Assembly (NCBI GenBank): GCA_951217055.1
Contig: OX578278.1
Location: 34,237,105-34,301,104, forward strand
DNA from: Gerris lacustris
Taxonomy: Eukaryota; Arthropoda; Insecta; Hemiptera; Gerridae
Direction: 5' to 3'
Length of the DNA stretch: 64,000 nt
Of the stretch, positions 1 to 12,799 are shown piece after piece. The position numbers and the translations under genes were made by a program. A model generated the notes under the pieces. That model ran no database searches, was not told where the DNA came from, and was given only the letters and a program-made list of their open reading frames with translations. Position 1 is the first letter of the stretch; the number at the start of each line of letters is the position of its first letter.

Positions 1-1250
1 ACCAAAAATTGCAATCAGTAGTTCTTTAGTATTATCAAAAAAAAAAAAAAACCCTTATTTAAAATGGACGTCAGCATAGACAAAGCTAAATGAATTGTTG
101 ATTAATTGCATATTGTAATACCTCATTTAAAAGGTAATTTCATCTCTAAAATCTTAAAAATATAGCCTCATGGGTTCATTTAGTTGGTCTTCTGCTTCGG
201 CTAATTTAAATATATAGATTTATTTAGAATGGTTAAAGTATAGACAATAAGTTAATAGCCATTTGTTTGTTTAAAGGTAATTAGTCAAATATTTCTTTGT
301 ACATATTTGTTTTTGAAACAGGTCAAAAATCAAATTAATTATACCACTTACTGATATTGAGTAATTGCAAATTTTCAATCAAGAAATTAAATTTGGTTTT
401 GGAGCCTCATAAAATGCATTAAACGTTTCCATGAAGCTGACACCATCTTAATATATGGCCACCATTGGGAAATGTATTTTCCTCAGGCGGAAATTGTTGT
501 TTCAGTTTGTTACAGTTGTTTCTTCCACTTGTTCAGAAATTGGTTTGGCACCCATTTTCTGGTGTCTTGCATCCTGAAATCATCCTTCTCATCATCAAGA
601 GCCAGAAAATTGGATTCATAGTTAATGAGCCAATAAAATAAAACCGTTTACGGGCTACTACATAGCCGCAACCTTTAAATAATATGTTTACTGGATTACT
701 TATACTTGTTTCTTGAAACTTTAAATTCGACACTAAGATATGTAACGACACTAATACATATAAATGCATATATTTGAGCTGTATTAATAAAATAAATATT
801 CCTTAATGTGCTTATATACATCTGACTAGTATGAAAGTGTTCACATATTTTTTTTTATGTGTGTGTATTATGATAGTGATTTATTCGGTATAGATGTTTT
901 AACAGCCTATAATTGTAATAGGCCTGACATCTATAATTGTAATTTATCGTGTATGGATATTATTCTATGATTTATTGACATTCCAACTGTATGAAGTGTT
1001 AAATGATTGAGAACCTTATAAAAAGTATTAGATAATCGATTTGACTATTAACTTTAATATGTTCTGTGATGACAGTTCTATATTAGGATGTAGGATTCGG
1101 GACTATGTTATTATTTTCTTTATTAGGATGTTGCATACATTATGCATGACTTAGTAAAATTATATCTTTATTAATCGTTAATATTTCATATTAGTGTCAT
1201 TTGCTAGTTGGTTTTTTTTTTTAGTACCTTTGGTATGTTAGTAATGGTCA
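1..1250. other. AT-rich non-coding, nothing recognised
   Basis: I see no exon-like or repeat structure beyond short homopolymer runs. A 78-codon minus frame at 533-769 has no domain and no splice context. Confidence 0.5.
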
Positions 1251-1321
1251 TTGTTTACAATTACGACTAGAGAGGTTGATAGCAAGTAACAAAACAATAT
1301 TGTCCCCACAATTATATATTA

Positions 1322-1376
1322 AAATACACAAACGCGTTTCGACTTCTAATATCATCTTCAGTGTTGCGTGTTAACT
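1322..1376. mobile_element. Possible Penelope-like element terminal fragment
   Basis: AACGCGTTTCGACTTCTAAT at 1331-1350, followed by atcatcttcagtg, resembles the 'CTGAAGATG ... TCGAAACGCGTT' signature seen near Penelope-like element ends, here in reverse. Only the signature is present. The assignment is from memory. Confidence 0.3.
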
Positions 1377-1469
1377 TATTTGGAGTGAATTTTGTAACTC
1401 AGTCAAAACAACTGATTATTTTGTTTACGCTTACACTGATAATAATAACTTTAACTTACTCATCATCAT

Positions 1470-1850
1470 CTACTCAGATGGACTTACTTGCTATGCACGT
1501 AGCATCATTGTTAGACAAGTAAGTATACTTGTTGTTGCATAACAAGTAAGAACTTACTACAGTTACAACAATCATACTCACAGTAAAATTGTTAGTAATT
1601 ACTCTATGGTGGATTTACTTGCTGTACACTGTGTACACACAGCATTATTGTTATAAATTATTCTGGGGGATTTACTTGCTGGGCACAGCATTACTGTTAA
1701 AAATTACTCACATGGATTTACTTGCTATTCTTACGCGAATCACTATTGTTATAGATTACTCAGGTGGTATTTGGTATGCACACAGCATCATTAATATAAA
1801 TTAGTCAGGTGGATTTACTTGCTATACACACAGCTGACGGGAAAGTATTG
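1470..1850 (+). repeat. Degenerate ~45-60 bp tandem repeat
   Basis: The phrase 'gg(a/t)tttacttgct...cacagca(t/c)...attgtta' recurs at about 1480, 1610, 1668, 1713, 1760 and 1810. Copies differ by substitutions and indels. The 71-codon frame at 1589 is made of this repeat and is not a gene. Confidence 0.7.
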
Positions 1851-3259
1851 TACAAAACAAATTTGTATATTAGTCTTACAAACAAAATAAAAATATGAGA
1901 AACAAATAAAAGTTAATTGGTGCATATAGGATAATTGTTCTAACTTGATGGGAACAAAAGATAATTTACAAATTGAAATAAATACATTTTTTGAAGTGAA
2001 CTCCGTAATTTTTTTTAATAACGTTCCCAATATTATTTAGTTATCTTAGCCACCAGTCACAAAATACATTTGAGAATCATGTCTACTTTTGCTGAAATCA
2101 AATCATTTTAATTTTTTTAATGTATGATTTGCAAAATTAACCTTCATGTTTAGTAGCAACCCTGTATAATAACTCTAGATGTGGTTAAACTGAATCCATG
2201 AGGGTGAAGAGTTTCAATTAGCTTAAAATTGTCATAATTTTAATACTTCAATTTATTTTTTAATAAATTAGTTCGAAAAAGTACTCTTTAAATATTATGT
2301 TCTTTGATAATATAAACTAACAGTATTACATTGAAAATCTAAATGATAAAAACTCCTTTCTCTAGAAATGTATACCTTATATCTTACTCTGATATCAAGT
2401 GATTCAAATATCCTATTTAAGTTTTACTTTAATAATTATTATGAATAATTAATTAAAATTATTATCACTATCGATTTAAATTAATACAAAAGTTCTCTAT
2501 TTACACTTAATTATTTTCTATGAATTGAATTTCATGAGTTTCAGCTTACAGTGGTTTTTCTTCTCGGTTGTTAATTCGTTCAGTTCGAGTTTCATTCGAC
2601 CACAGTTTGACATTAAATGACAGGTAACAACTAAGTGGCGTGACAACGTTCTCACGGTCCATTTATATAACTAACCTTTCTTTGTGCACTTCTTCAGGTT
2701 GTTTGGCTTTTAAAGCTTAATGTAATAATATAGCGTTTTATCAAAATGTTTACTTAACAATTTTGTAAGAAACTAAATGGCCCACATGGGTTTTACTTTT
2801 GCATTAGTAATAGGATGTGTTGTTGTTGTGATCGATTTCAACCGATCAGTATTAATATTTGACAAGACTTTAAGTTATGATTGTTGTAGGTAAACTCTCT
2901 CTTTCGCCACCCCGAAGGTAGAAAGTCCTCAACCATTAGATCTAGTGATCATAATGGTTATCAGAAATTGCCATTTTTCCTTACCAATAAATGCTGATAA
3001 CGCTTTTTATGGTTAAGTTTTGTACTGCCTATATGTATTCAATCCTTTTCTTCTTCTTTTGTTGGGTCATTTAGGGTAAAAGGTTTATAGAAGTCAACTC
3101 ATTACTTGTTGCACTGGCTACATTTCGTCCCCCTCCGGGACATAATTATGTCTAAAACATCTTTAAGGTTTTGTTTTTTTTAATAAGAAACTTTTTTTTT
3201 ATTTTTAATTAATACATAAAAACTAAACATCTTTAAAACATTGAGTTAAAAGCAAATGA

Positions 3260-3330
3260 CATTTTTTTTATGCGAATTCGAGGATGTGAGGAAGTTATGT
3301 GCCACACTCATTGACAGTCTATTTTTCACA
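3260..3330. repeat. Fragment of dispersed repeat family R1 (3' end)
   Basis: 'gaggatgtgaggaagttatgtgccacactcattgacagtctatttt' matches the ends of the longer copies at 34600-35320 and 5570-6090. Confidence 0.6.
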
Positions 3331-3419
3331 CTCTCGTTGAATGGTTTTACCTTATTTTTAAGTTCAAGTGGTCAAAAGGAATGTGTTCAATGCCAATGAT
3401 CGGTCGGATGTTATTATAG

Positions 3420-3670
3420 GACAGTATTGAATCCTGCTGGGCGGCGCGCAGTGCATAATCCCACGCTTCTGAACCCCGTGTTTTCTCGGCTTCCCACTCC
3501 TTCCTGTTCTCATGCCCTTGTTTACCTGTTGGTCATAACCACGCACCAGGCAAACCATTCACGCCTTCCCTGCCAATACCTGTTGTAGTCTAGTCGCGAG
3601 TGCATTAGAATAGCCACGCCAGAGTGCATCTTAGTTATTCTTAAACTCGATTTTTAGTGTTTTCAATCGC
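3420..3670 (+). promoter_or_regulatory. GC-rich island, probable promoter and 5' UTR
   Basis: Base composition rises sharply here, with several CpGs (ggcggcgcgc near 3439, ctagtcgcgag near 3591), directly ahead of the putative first exon at 3671. No TATA box is obvious. The minus-strand frame over this island looks like a shadow. This is inference from composition and position. Confidence 0.35.
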
Positions 3671-3736
3671 ATGGGTAAATTTTCGGACAAAAAGGTACGA
3701 GTACCCTGTGTACCGACTAGATTTATTATCCAGGTG
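3671..3736 (+). CDS. Putative first coding exon, gene unknown
   Basis: A GC-rich patch (about 3420-3700) in very AT-rich DNA ends in ATG at 3671. It reads MGKFSDKKVRVPCVPTRFII QV for 22 codons and meets a perfect donor (gtaagt at 3737), phase 0. An in-frame TAG at 3632 makes this the first usable ATG. Alternative donors exist at 3695 (AAG|gtacga) and 3734 (CAG|gtggta), also phase 0. It cannot splice directly to the tensin exon at 17691, which needs phase 2, so it is either an upstream tensin exon with others between or a different gene. I do not recognise the peptide. Confidence 0.4.
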
Positions 3737-4016
3737 GTAAGTAATCTCATTGCTTAATATTCATTCTTCCTCGTCCCATTCATTGATTTACTGCTTCTTT
3801 AGCCTTGGTGTAAGTTGACCCATATAAATATAGTCCTTCCATTGTTAAAACAATAATTATGGTTACATTTTAAAACTCACCTGATATTAAATTGACAAAC
3901 CTTTGCCAGACAAAATAAATTATTATAATGCTTATGTCTTTAAAGATGTGTTTTCATTCAGATACATTGTATGTGATTTTTTGTGGATGCAAGTGTGATA
4001 AAAAAACATTTTTGTG

Positions 4017-4375
4017 AGCAAAATGTATGAGGATATTTTATTCTCGAAAAACATGCATGAGGACATTGTATAGTCCTAACAAAATATATGAGGATATTGT
4101 ATAAAGCTTGAACAAAATGTATGAGGATATTTTATACTCAAAAAACATGCATGAGGACACTGTATATATAGTCCGAACAAAATATATGAGGATATTGTAT
4201 ATAGCTCGAACAAAATGTATGAGATATATTTTATAGCTCGAACAAAATGTATAAGGTATATTGTATAGCTCGAACAAAATGTATGAGGTATATTTTATAG
4301 CTCGAACAAAATGTATGAGGTATATTGTATAGCTCGAACAAAATGTATGAGGATATTTTATAGCCCGAACAAAGT
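4017..4375 (+). repeat. Minisatellite, ~31-bp unit with a higher-order start
   Basis: There are about 11 copies of 'gaacaaaatgtatgaggatattttatagctc' (shown here split: gaacaaaatgtatgagg / atattttatagctc). The first six copies repeat a three-variant set (gtatgagg, catgcatgagg, atatatgagg) twice. The last five are nearly identical. Minus-strand frames rich in FELYNI across it are repeat translations. Confidence 0.88.
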
Positions 4376-4439
4376 GTGAAAGAACAATGAGTTCCTATGT
4401 AAAAGAAAAGTGTCTCATAGAAATTCTCATAGGTATTCA

Positions 4440-5560
4440 TAGTAATTCACATTATAAATGAATTTGAAGAAGTGTTTTTTTTTATATAACTTTAATATGT
4501 TTCATTCCTAATTCTCTGTTGCTAAAGTATATTTTTCTGCTAGGTAGACTTTATGAATTTCTTTCATGAATATCCCGTATTATATTGAAATTCCTATGGC
4601 TTCTTTCGGTTGATTTCAAAGCGGAAGACATTTTTACAGTTAAGCTAAAAGACATTCGATACTTGGTGCAAAGATCAGTAGCGCGTTGGCCGGATGTGAG
4701 AGTTCGCTATGCAAAAATGGTTTCATGTTCCCCTATAAACGTTTTTTTAAAAAAGCGAGAGTTATAGCAGAGTAACCTTTTATCGAAAACTTTTTGTTTT
4801 ACGCAAAAATACATTAGCATTTAGTATCACGTAAAACTTTAAAGGTGTCCATATTCCATATGGGGTTTAAATATCAAATGTGAGCCGAAAGGGTTTTTGA
4901 AACTTATAATTTGCATCAATTTAACACCAATGTGTCTTAATTCAAGGTTGGCTTGTGTTTATATTCTCAATTAATCACCAAAGTTGTATCAAATATTTCA
5001 TCGCTGTTTTATTTGTTTAAATAGTTTATCGATCATTTCGCTGTTGCTTTTTATCTTCCATGTTCCATTAGCACTGGCCACATATTTTCCTGACAACTTT
5101 CCATTTAAAAATTCTAAACTTTGAGGTTTCTTGTTTTCAAAAAATGCTTAATTATTCAAAACTTTATTGCTGTTTGTAAGAAGATCTCTTTGGCAAAGAA
5201 ACCTATTCGTTGCTTAAAAAGTACTATACCCTATTTCAATGCTTAACTGCATTCTGAACTGTTAGCAATCAATTTGTGTTGAAATGTTGATTATTCGGTG
5301 AATAGTAAAAAAAAAATTATTTTAAGACCATTTTTTATTTTATTTAGTCTTTGTAAAAACTTTATTTTCCTCGATCAATTGTAATCCCTTTTTGAAAAAT
5401 CTCTTACTAACTTAGACTCCTATTCTAAGAACTTAAGTTAGATCAGGTAAGAAAGGCTGCCCAAGCCGGTCTATAGTGTAGTCAAATAAATTTAATTTAA
5501 AACTGATTATTTTGCTTATTGGAGTTTATTCAATCTGGGTTAGTTTTATAAAAAAATGAT
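4440..5560. other. AT-rich non-coding
   Basis: A 60-codon + frame at 4585-4767 contains ARWPDVRVRYAKM and is slightly GC-rich, but has no convincing splice sites or family. Nothing else is seen. Confidence 0.4.
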
Positions 5561-5569
5561 AGGAAAAGG

Positions 5570-6090
5570 AAAAACTACTTTCTTTTTCCGAGCTTCTGAA
5601 GAATACAATTTTTTGTATGTTTCCGAATTCAATAATTCCATGACATAAATCCGTTTCAGAAATGAGGGAACATTTTTAGTTTCGGGTCTGACGGTATGTC
5701 GTTCAACATTTTTTGAAAACTAATAGTTTGATTTTAATTAAATTTGAATGGTAGGTCATGAGCCCGTTGGTCCCTTCTGCTCCCATTGGTTTGTCTGCCA
5801 CATGCGCACAAAATTTCTTTTACTCACACCTACATTTTTAAAATTAATCATTTGATTTTTAAGAAATTTGGATGGTTTGTCTAATATAGCGTACAGACGG
5901 TCCTATAAAAATCTCAATCGTCTGGGTTCATCAAATTTTGCTTTATTAATACATTTATTCGTGTAAAAAGAAAACTATTTTGACAGATTAAAAAAAGGGA
6001 ATTGAATAAATTAGACTTTTAAGGGTTTCAGAAGTATTAAAAGGACACGAGAAAGCCATATGCCACACTAATATACAGACTATTTTATTA
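5570..6090. repeat. Dispersed repeat family R1, degenerate copy
   Basis: It shares 'ccgagcttc', 'ccatgacataaatccgtttcagaaatgagggaaca' (in pieces) and the terminal 'gaaagccatatgccacactaatatacagactatttt' with 34600-35320. It is diverged, with an internal gap. Confidence 0.6.
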
Positions 6091-6099
6091 CTCAGCCAA

Positions 6100-7970
6100 A
6101 ACAATTAGAAAATAAGGAAAAGTTTTCTTTTGGTAATCCATTTATAATATATTTTATAATAATTTAATATAATAATAATTTGAGTTTGTAAACCTCTAAA
6201 CTTAAGATTTAAGAGGAGATTACCAAACTTTTATAACTATCCTTTATCAGAACCAATACAGCAAATTAGTTTTAAAATTACTTTTGTTCACCACGGTTTC
6301 TCTTAAACTGTACGACATCCAACTATTCTTGTTTGTAAGCGTAGTTTGAAACAAGTCTTCTTTCGACAAACTACAAGTGATATAGCTATAGTTTCAAAAA
6401 GTGCTATCTGGAAGAAAATCTGATGTTTCTGTGAAGTTGTGAACTATATATTGTTGTAAAGTTTACGTGGTTTACGCTTGAGATGTTGGTTAAAGTTAAA
6501 GCTGTAGCACATCTTTATGTCTATTTGTCTTATCTCTACATCCTCTAGACTCGAGATTTCTAAACCTCGGAGTAAAGTTAAGTAGACCAAGTTAAATATT
6601 CAATTAAAGCACTCGTGTCTCTTCCAACCTAGCTCTAGGCAAGCTTTTCCTGTACTATTTTCTCGAGCTACCAAGAGAAACTCTCTTGGTTTTATCGACC
6701 TTCTTTTTCTTTGTTGTCTTGGACACTGTTAAGAGATAAAAGAATAAAGTAGCTTCTTTTTGTGGGCCATTAATTTCCTCTACTTGAGGTCATCTATATT
6801 AGTCTTTCTGGTCTCGTTTTTTTCGGTGGACTTAAACCCTTTATTTTTTCCCAAAAAAAGTTTCATTAAACAATCAACTCCTACACTTTTTTGTAGACAA
6901 ATTTTAATTTTTTTAAAAAATCACTTTTACGAAAATGAAAACTTTGGAAATCTAAAGACTAATCTTCTTCTTTTTTTTCCTTTGGTCTAACTTATTCAAT
7001 TAACTTTCGGGAAAATGTAAATGTCCTTAAAAATTAAAAAAGTCTGTTAGGAAAATTGAAAAACCTTGATACCAGTCACGTAAATTTGTTCTGATCCTTT
7101 TCCATTTTGAATTCGTTTAAAATATCAGATTTACCTGAAACATATAAGCTTAGTAAATATAACTTCAATGGTGATGTTATAGCGTAACGTAGGTTGTTTT
7201 ATAATTAATTTATCTTATCTATTTATCAATGAATTTTATGTTTTTACTGATTAATTTATTATAACTAATTCAATAGTACGCTTATTAATGTTACTTATAA
7301 GAAAAAAAACCGTGTCAACAAATTATTTTATGAATTGAATTTAAAAGCGTGTTAAATTATGAATGAGATTTTTTTTTAATGAATGAAGTTCTATATCTAA
7401 TTCTACAGGACTGGTTTCTTTTTAAACTTAAATATACTTGCGTGTGTGTTAATGACCTTCAGATTTTCATTAATATTTTCTTATTTATGAATGGAATGAG
7501 TTATATGAGAGACGGAAGGAATTATTGACCAAGTGTAAAAACACTTGTGTGTGTGTGTGAGAAGCATGAGTAGGTGTGCGTTTAAATGTGTTGAAGCGTT
7601 AGTGTGTAGGTGAAGTTAAATATGTCATTTAAATGCTCGATTTCTTGGACTCGCTATTTTATTATAAAATATATATTTAATCCAAGGAATATTTTAAATA
7701 TATTTTTTTTTTACTTTCTTAATTACGTAGGATATAAATACAGAGAAAGTATTGTGACAGCGTTATTTTGAGGTTCCTTGAGTCTAATAAAGTGGTTTTT
7801 AAATTGTCTGTTAGTTGTGTCTATAGTCTGCAGTCTGTGTAGACGCGTGGAGCCTAAACTTTGTACTATGTAATAAATAATGTAATATACTATGTAGCCT
7901 ACTTAAAATGTAGCCTTCTTAAAATTAAGTTCAAATCTTTCCGAGATGAAGTTCAAATATTTTTGATGTA
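6100..7970. other. AT-rich non-coding with a short GT run
   Basis: A (GT)n tract lies near 7542-7558. The 76-codon + frame at 6760 is Phe-rich low-complexity translation. No gene seen. Confidence 0.45.
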
Positions 7971-7979
7971 TTAATGAAC

Positions 7980-8130
7980 ATAAATTTGATTTTGTGAAAA
8001 TCAAACCGAAGTGTAAACGAAAGTGTTACTTGTTGAACACTTTTTAGAAGTGTTAAAAAATAATTGGATATTATTGGATATAAATGCTGTCTTACTATGT
8101 ATATAAGAAAGTTTTAGTGTGTCGTTCCGT
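7980..8130. repeat. Copy of the terminal part of SINE-like family S1
   Basis: 'accgaagtgtaaac', 'gtgttaaaaaataattggat' and 'tgctgtcttactatgtatata' match, in order, the segment at 63260-63390. Confidence 0.55.
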
Positions 8131-8139
8131 TTTTTTGTT

Positions 8140-9690
8140 CATGATATATAACTGGAAGAATTTTGTTACTACAAAATAACAAACTTTAAAATAAATAATA
8201 GGTCTGTTTTCGACAACTCTGAATGGTTACAATGAAGATTGTTATAAAAACATTTAATTGTCCATTTGAATTGTTATTATTATTTTTTATTTTAATAATA
8301 ATGAATGAAACTAATGTTATCAAATTATTTTAAATTAGATTATAGTCAAATTATGAATAAAGATATTAACTAGTGGGCATTGCTAACTGGACATCAATTA
8401 TCATTTCACTTATTTACTAGCTAATCACTGCGGTCAAAACCAGACAAATATCAAACATATATTTTTTTATTTGACAATTAACTGATCAAGTTTTCTTTTC
8501 GAGTTCTATTCAGTAGATTCGTTTTTGTTTAATACTCGAATTGTTCTTTATGCATATTTGTTTAGAATAATTCAAAACCTGGGGTATATTTTACAAATTA
8601 TATTTGTACTTATTTCATATAAAAACATTTAGCAATAAATACAAAATAAAATTATATGTCTGCCCACTCAAATCCATTTTAGAAAGTTGATTTTAGAAAT
8701 TGTCATAAATAGTCCAATTCAAATTTGGAGAAAATCAATTTTTTTTTTCGTTTTTTCTATTATTGTGGGTGTCATCTTTTAGCTAACCATTTTTTGTTTT
8801 TTCTGTCATACTTTTTTGTTATTGGCAAGAATAGTAAACTCCACATGTCCCTTATGAGAAACTGTTAATGTGGGAGTCAGAAATAAAATCAAGTCGATGC
8901 CTTTATGGATTTTTAGTGGGTGTCCCGTCGACTTTATATCATTTCATTCCCTTGCTTGAGAATGTTATATTGTATTTTTTTTCAGCCTGTTTTGTTTCAA
9001 ATGCTCCAATGGATAAAGTGGGCAGAGCAAAAATCGCTCGGTGAGTTTTTGACCTAGGGTGGAGTGTGGGCAATTTTCATCCCACTTCTTCCCACGAATA
9101 AGGATTTTTTTAGCTTCTTGTGATGGGCGTACGAAGTTCCTTCGCCATCTCTCTGATTCCATTTCCATTCCTGGTTGTGTCAGGTTGGTTTTTGAATTGG
9201 ATTTCTTCATTTTTTCTCTCCTACTTCTTCCTCAACTGTCTTTATCCTTGTGCTCTTTATAAACTTATGTCTCCAGGAACAAACTCATTTGGATTTACTT
9301 CTGTTTTTGTTTTTTCTATTTCAAGATTAAAGACAAAAATCTGATTCACACTTAAGACTTCTAATAAAAATGTAATCGTAAAAGGAGAAAAATAACGAAT
9401 GTTTAAACTTTGTCTTTAATTTAAGTTTTAATTCCAAGAAATCCCTTTTTAAAGATGGTTCTTACTTTTATTCAAGAATTTTTAGTAATTTAAAGACATG
9501 CTAATTCGGGAATAAGTCTTTTTGATAAAAGTTTTAATCTCTTTGTAAATAAGAGCAAATTACTTTAATAAATTTAATTGTGATCTTTCAAGAGATTTTC
9601 ATTTCTACCTACTCATCTGCACTTTGCGAATTCACAATTCTTACTTTACTTTAATAGTTGCTTAAAAAATTATCATTATAATTTTCTCAT
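8140..9690. other. AT-rich non-coding
   Basis: Overlapping frames on both strands near 8965-9344 reflect a slightly GC-richer patch (about 9000-9200). It may be an old repeat; no domain recognised. Nothing else is seen. Confidence 0.4.
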
Positions 9691-9800
9691 GAGGTTGATC
9701 ACCTCTAATCAATATTTTATTATTCTGGATTAGAGGTTGGGTTCGATTCCTTACCGGGAGAAGCTACTTTTATGGTACATTTTCGTAAAATGTTCAATAA
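9690..9800 (+). mobile_element. SINE-like family S1 fragment with tRNA B-box
   Basis: GGGTTCGATTCC at about 9729 is a polymerase III B-box, followed by gggagaagctacttttatggtacattttcg. The reverse complement of 62765-62815 has the same order: B-box, ccaggagaagttatttttatgatacatttt. There is no A-box and no tRNA fold, so it is not a tRNA gene. Confidence 0.55.
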
Positions 9801-10089
9801 TAGCTAAAATGTAACTGCAAAAACTCGAAACAATTAATAAATGGAAAATCACTGGACCACGTAGTGATGTAGTCTTATATGACAAATTTTAGTACGAGTT
9901 GTAACAGACAGATTATTTTAGAAAGAAACCATGTTTGACTTTAGGAGTGCTACTGTCATTCATTGTGTTTGAGAATTGTTTTGATTTCGAGACAAAAATT
10001 TCTTTATATCTCGTTCTTCTAAAAACCTTAATACATCATGTATTTAAAATAAAATTAATTTATTTTACCCACTTATTTACTCATTAACT

Positions 10090-10600
10090 TACTTAATTCT
10101 CTACGAGTTCTCTTCAGCCGTTTAGTGTAGAGGAAGACCAAAAGTATTCACCCGTATTTCTATTGTAGGGTAGTGTCCGAGCTCGTTGTAGTTGTAGAGA
10201 CATTTCTCTCTCAGGCAAGGTTGATTTGATGTTTTCCTCAGTGCGGAGGATAGGCTCTGCTTCTAAGCTGAGTCTTATGGTAGTTTCTTTTTCTTCTTCT
10301 ACTTTTGCCTGCTAATCTTTTTAAGTATCTCGTCTCTGTCGCTTGACTTCAGCTCTCCTTTTCCTTCGTTAAAGTCCATGATTCGCAGCCATATAAGTAA
10401 GGGTGGGGTTGAGGATGTACTTGTTTTGAGTACTGTCATCTTGGTTTACTTACCGACTTCAGCCTTAACGATCATTCATCAGCTTAAATCATTCACATTG
10501 AATTTGACTCTGATTTTACATTCTATCTTCCAGTCTTATGTTGAGGCTTTTGTTTCATCGACATTTTGTGACAATAACTCTTGGTGAATAAAGAATTCAA
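10090..10600 (-). mobile_element. Decayed non-LTR retrotransposon RT C-terminus
   Basis: On the minus strand, near 10401-10320, the frame reads YLYGCESWTLTKEKES, stop, then SQATETRYLKRLAGKSRRRK. YGCESWTLTK and RYLRR.AG are hallmarks of the end of LINE reverse transcriptases (jockey/RTE/CR1-like). Stops interrupt the frame throughout, so it is a dead remnant. Confidence 0.65.
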
Positions 10601-12520
10601 AGAGCGAAATTGATTTTATTGTCAAGAAGCCATGTTTGCTAATATTTAATATGTGACCGATGTCGATCAGTTAATTTAGTCAACAACAATGCACGCAACA
10701 ACGGTGGTTAACTGCATTAGATTTAGTTAACCAGCATCAGTGCTCAGATGTTAATTAGCATTAGTTCACTGATGTAGTTAATAGTTAACCTGTATTACTC
10801 TTTATATTATTTATCATATATTAGTGTGATCTCTCAGACTCAGATCTACTGTTTCAGCCAAAATGAATTGTTAAACGCAACTCAATGAAGAATCATAAAC
10901 TGCTCATTGTTAAAACGCCATAAAACAATGTTTTACTACCAGTTATCACCAGTTCATTCATTACGGACTTTTAGAGAATGACCGAATCCTTGACTTTTAT
11001 AGCTAAACTAATTTTATGGTTAAATAATGATTCATTTAAGTAGTTTAACGTGTTCCACTCATATTTTGCGTGAGAAATGTTTGAAAGTTTAGACGTCTGA
11101 TCAAGCCCCGGCTGTAGTTCGGTTTATTTGGTCTCATCAAAGCTAATCGTCTAATTTCTGTTCAAGGCGAGATGGTGGGCGCTAGACATGTAATTGGTAT
11201 CTTTATCACATGACAGGCCACATTATTAGTATAAAAAAACACCCTCTAGTTAGTAATTATAAGTAAATTCGTCGGTTGTTAGGTTCTTTTCAGGATTCTT
11301 TTAAAAGAAGATCTGCCTTCTTTTCTTTCCAAAAAAAAAAATTAATTAGTCATTTATTTTTGTCCAATTAGTAATTTTGAGCATTATCTCAATTGAACGT
11401 GATCTGAAGGATCAATTGAAACTAACACTAGAAATGACTAAAAAGGATCATGCGCAGACAGTTGTGTTTATTGTCTTGAATAATGCTTTAAAAAATAAAA
11501 GAAAGCTATGTAATTATAAATATATATTGTCGAGCCAATTAGTATGTATACATCGTGCTGTATAAATACTAAAAGAATGCTTTTTCTACAAAGGAAAGTG
11601 TAAATCTATCAGAGTTGTTAACCTACGCACATTGAAGATTAGAGTGTGCTTGGTAATTCTACGAACTTAATTAAGTTGGAATAACGCATAAAAGTTTGTA
11701 AAAATTAAAGCCGTAATCACGTATTGTATTGAGAAATAAATATACAATTTTCTTTGCCACATTTACTAACTACATTTTACATTTTGAAAATCGGAAAATT
11801 GCAGCCAAATTGTACTTGTTGATTTTTACCCTGAAATGCCGCTATCAATACTTAAGTATATGTCCTTATAAACCTATAATCAATAAAGATCAATGAGATA
11901 ATTGCTACTGATAACTGAGCCCTGTATTGTATTTATGTCTGTATTGTCTTGTTGTTCGAGAGTTTTTTGTTTCTTTTTAAGAATTCGAAAATATTTCTAT
12001 TTGATAATTCACTACCACTTATTACTATTACTTATTGCTATGATTGTATGATATGAACCACGCATTTGATGTACTAGAATCAGAACTAGTTGGTAACTTA
12101 ATGTTGTCACCCAATAAAGTCTTTTTTTAGATTGCCAGTCCTTTAACACTTACAATAATTTGGTTTTGTATAGCTTATACGTACCTATGTAAAGGTATAG
12201 GGTGGTCTTATCCCTTTGAGCAATCTCGAGGGACTCCGCTCAGCTATGGGCAGTTTGGGCTGTGGGCTGGATTAACTACAGTAAAGGTACTTTTTGGCCC
12301 CCTTATCAGTATAAGGGTTATTGGATAGACATCCGCTTTAATCCTGCAAGATCAGATAGAAGTCAATATATAATACATGGTATATCCTGTTAGAAAATAA
12401 ACTTTTTTGGATATTGGAACCATTGCAAACTCCGTTATTTACTATTGAAATTGAACAACAATAAGTATTTCTTATTTCAACAGGTTAGTATGAAGTGACC
12501 GATTCCCTCCTGTTCAAGAT
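10600..12520. other. AT-rich non-coding with unclassified GC patches
   Basis: Slightly GC-rich patches at about 11090-11180 and 12180-12340 look like old repeats but match nothing I know. The 62-codon + frame at 11377 has no splice support. Confidence 0.35.
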
Positions 12521-12530
12521 AGTAAAAAAA

Positions 12531-12740
12531 CAGTTTTACCTCTAATGTTATGTTTAAAATTTCATATAAAACTAAAGTAAATATGTATGGAAATGACTCC
12601 AGTAAACAGTTTTACCTCTAATGTATTTAAAATTTAATATATAACTAGTAAATATGTATGGAAATGACTCCAGTAAACAGTTTTACCTCTAATGTATTTA
12701 AAATTTAATATATAACTAGTAAATATGTATGGAAATGACG
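12531..12740 (+). repeat. Three-copy ~72-75 bp tandem repeat
   Basis: Units begin 'cagttttacctctaatgt' at 12531, 12606 and 12678 and end 'tatggaaatgactccagtaa'. The last two units are almost identical, so at least one duplication is recent. Confidence 0.9.
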
Positions 12741-12799
12741 AGACGGTTATTATTAAAGGTTTTAATTGTTGATCTAGTTCTGTTATCTTTTATTTGTTG

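Noticed and set aside
4017..4375. CRISPR-like regular repeats
   Set aside because: Eukaryotic minisatellite with no spacers; units are contiguous.
4038..4440. Two minus-strand frames rich in FELYNI/FVRAIY
   Set aside because: They translate the ~31-bp minisatellite; no start context or domain.
9720..9760. tRNA gene suggested by GGGTTCGATTCC
   Set aside because: Only a B-box is present; no acceptor stem, anticodon arm or A-box. It matches the S1 SINE-like family.
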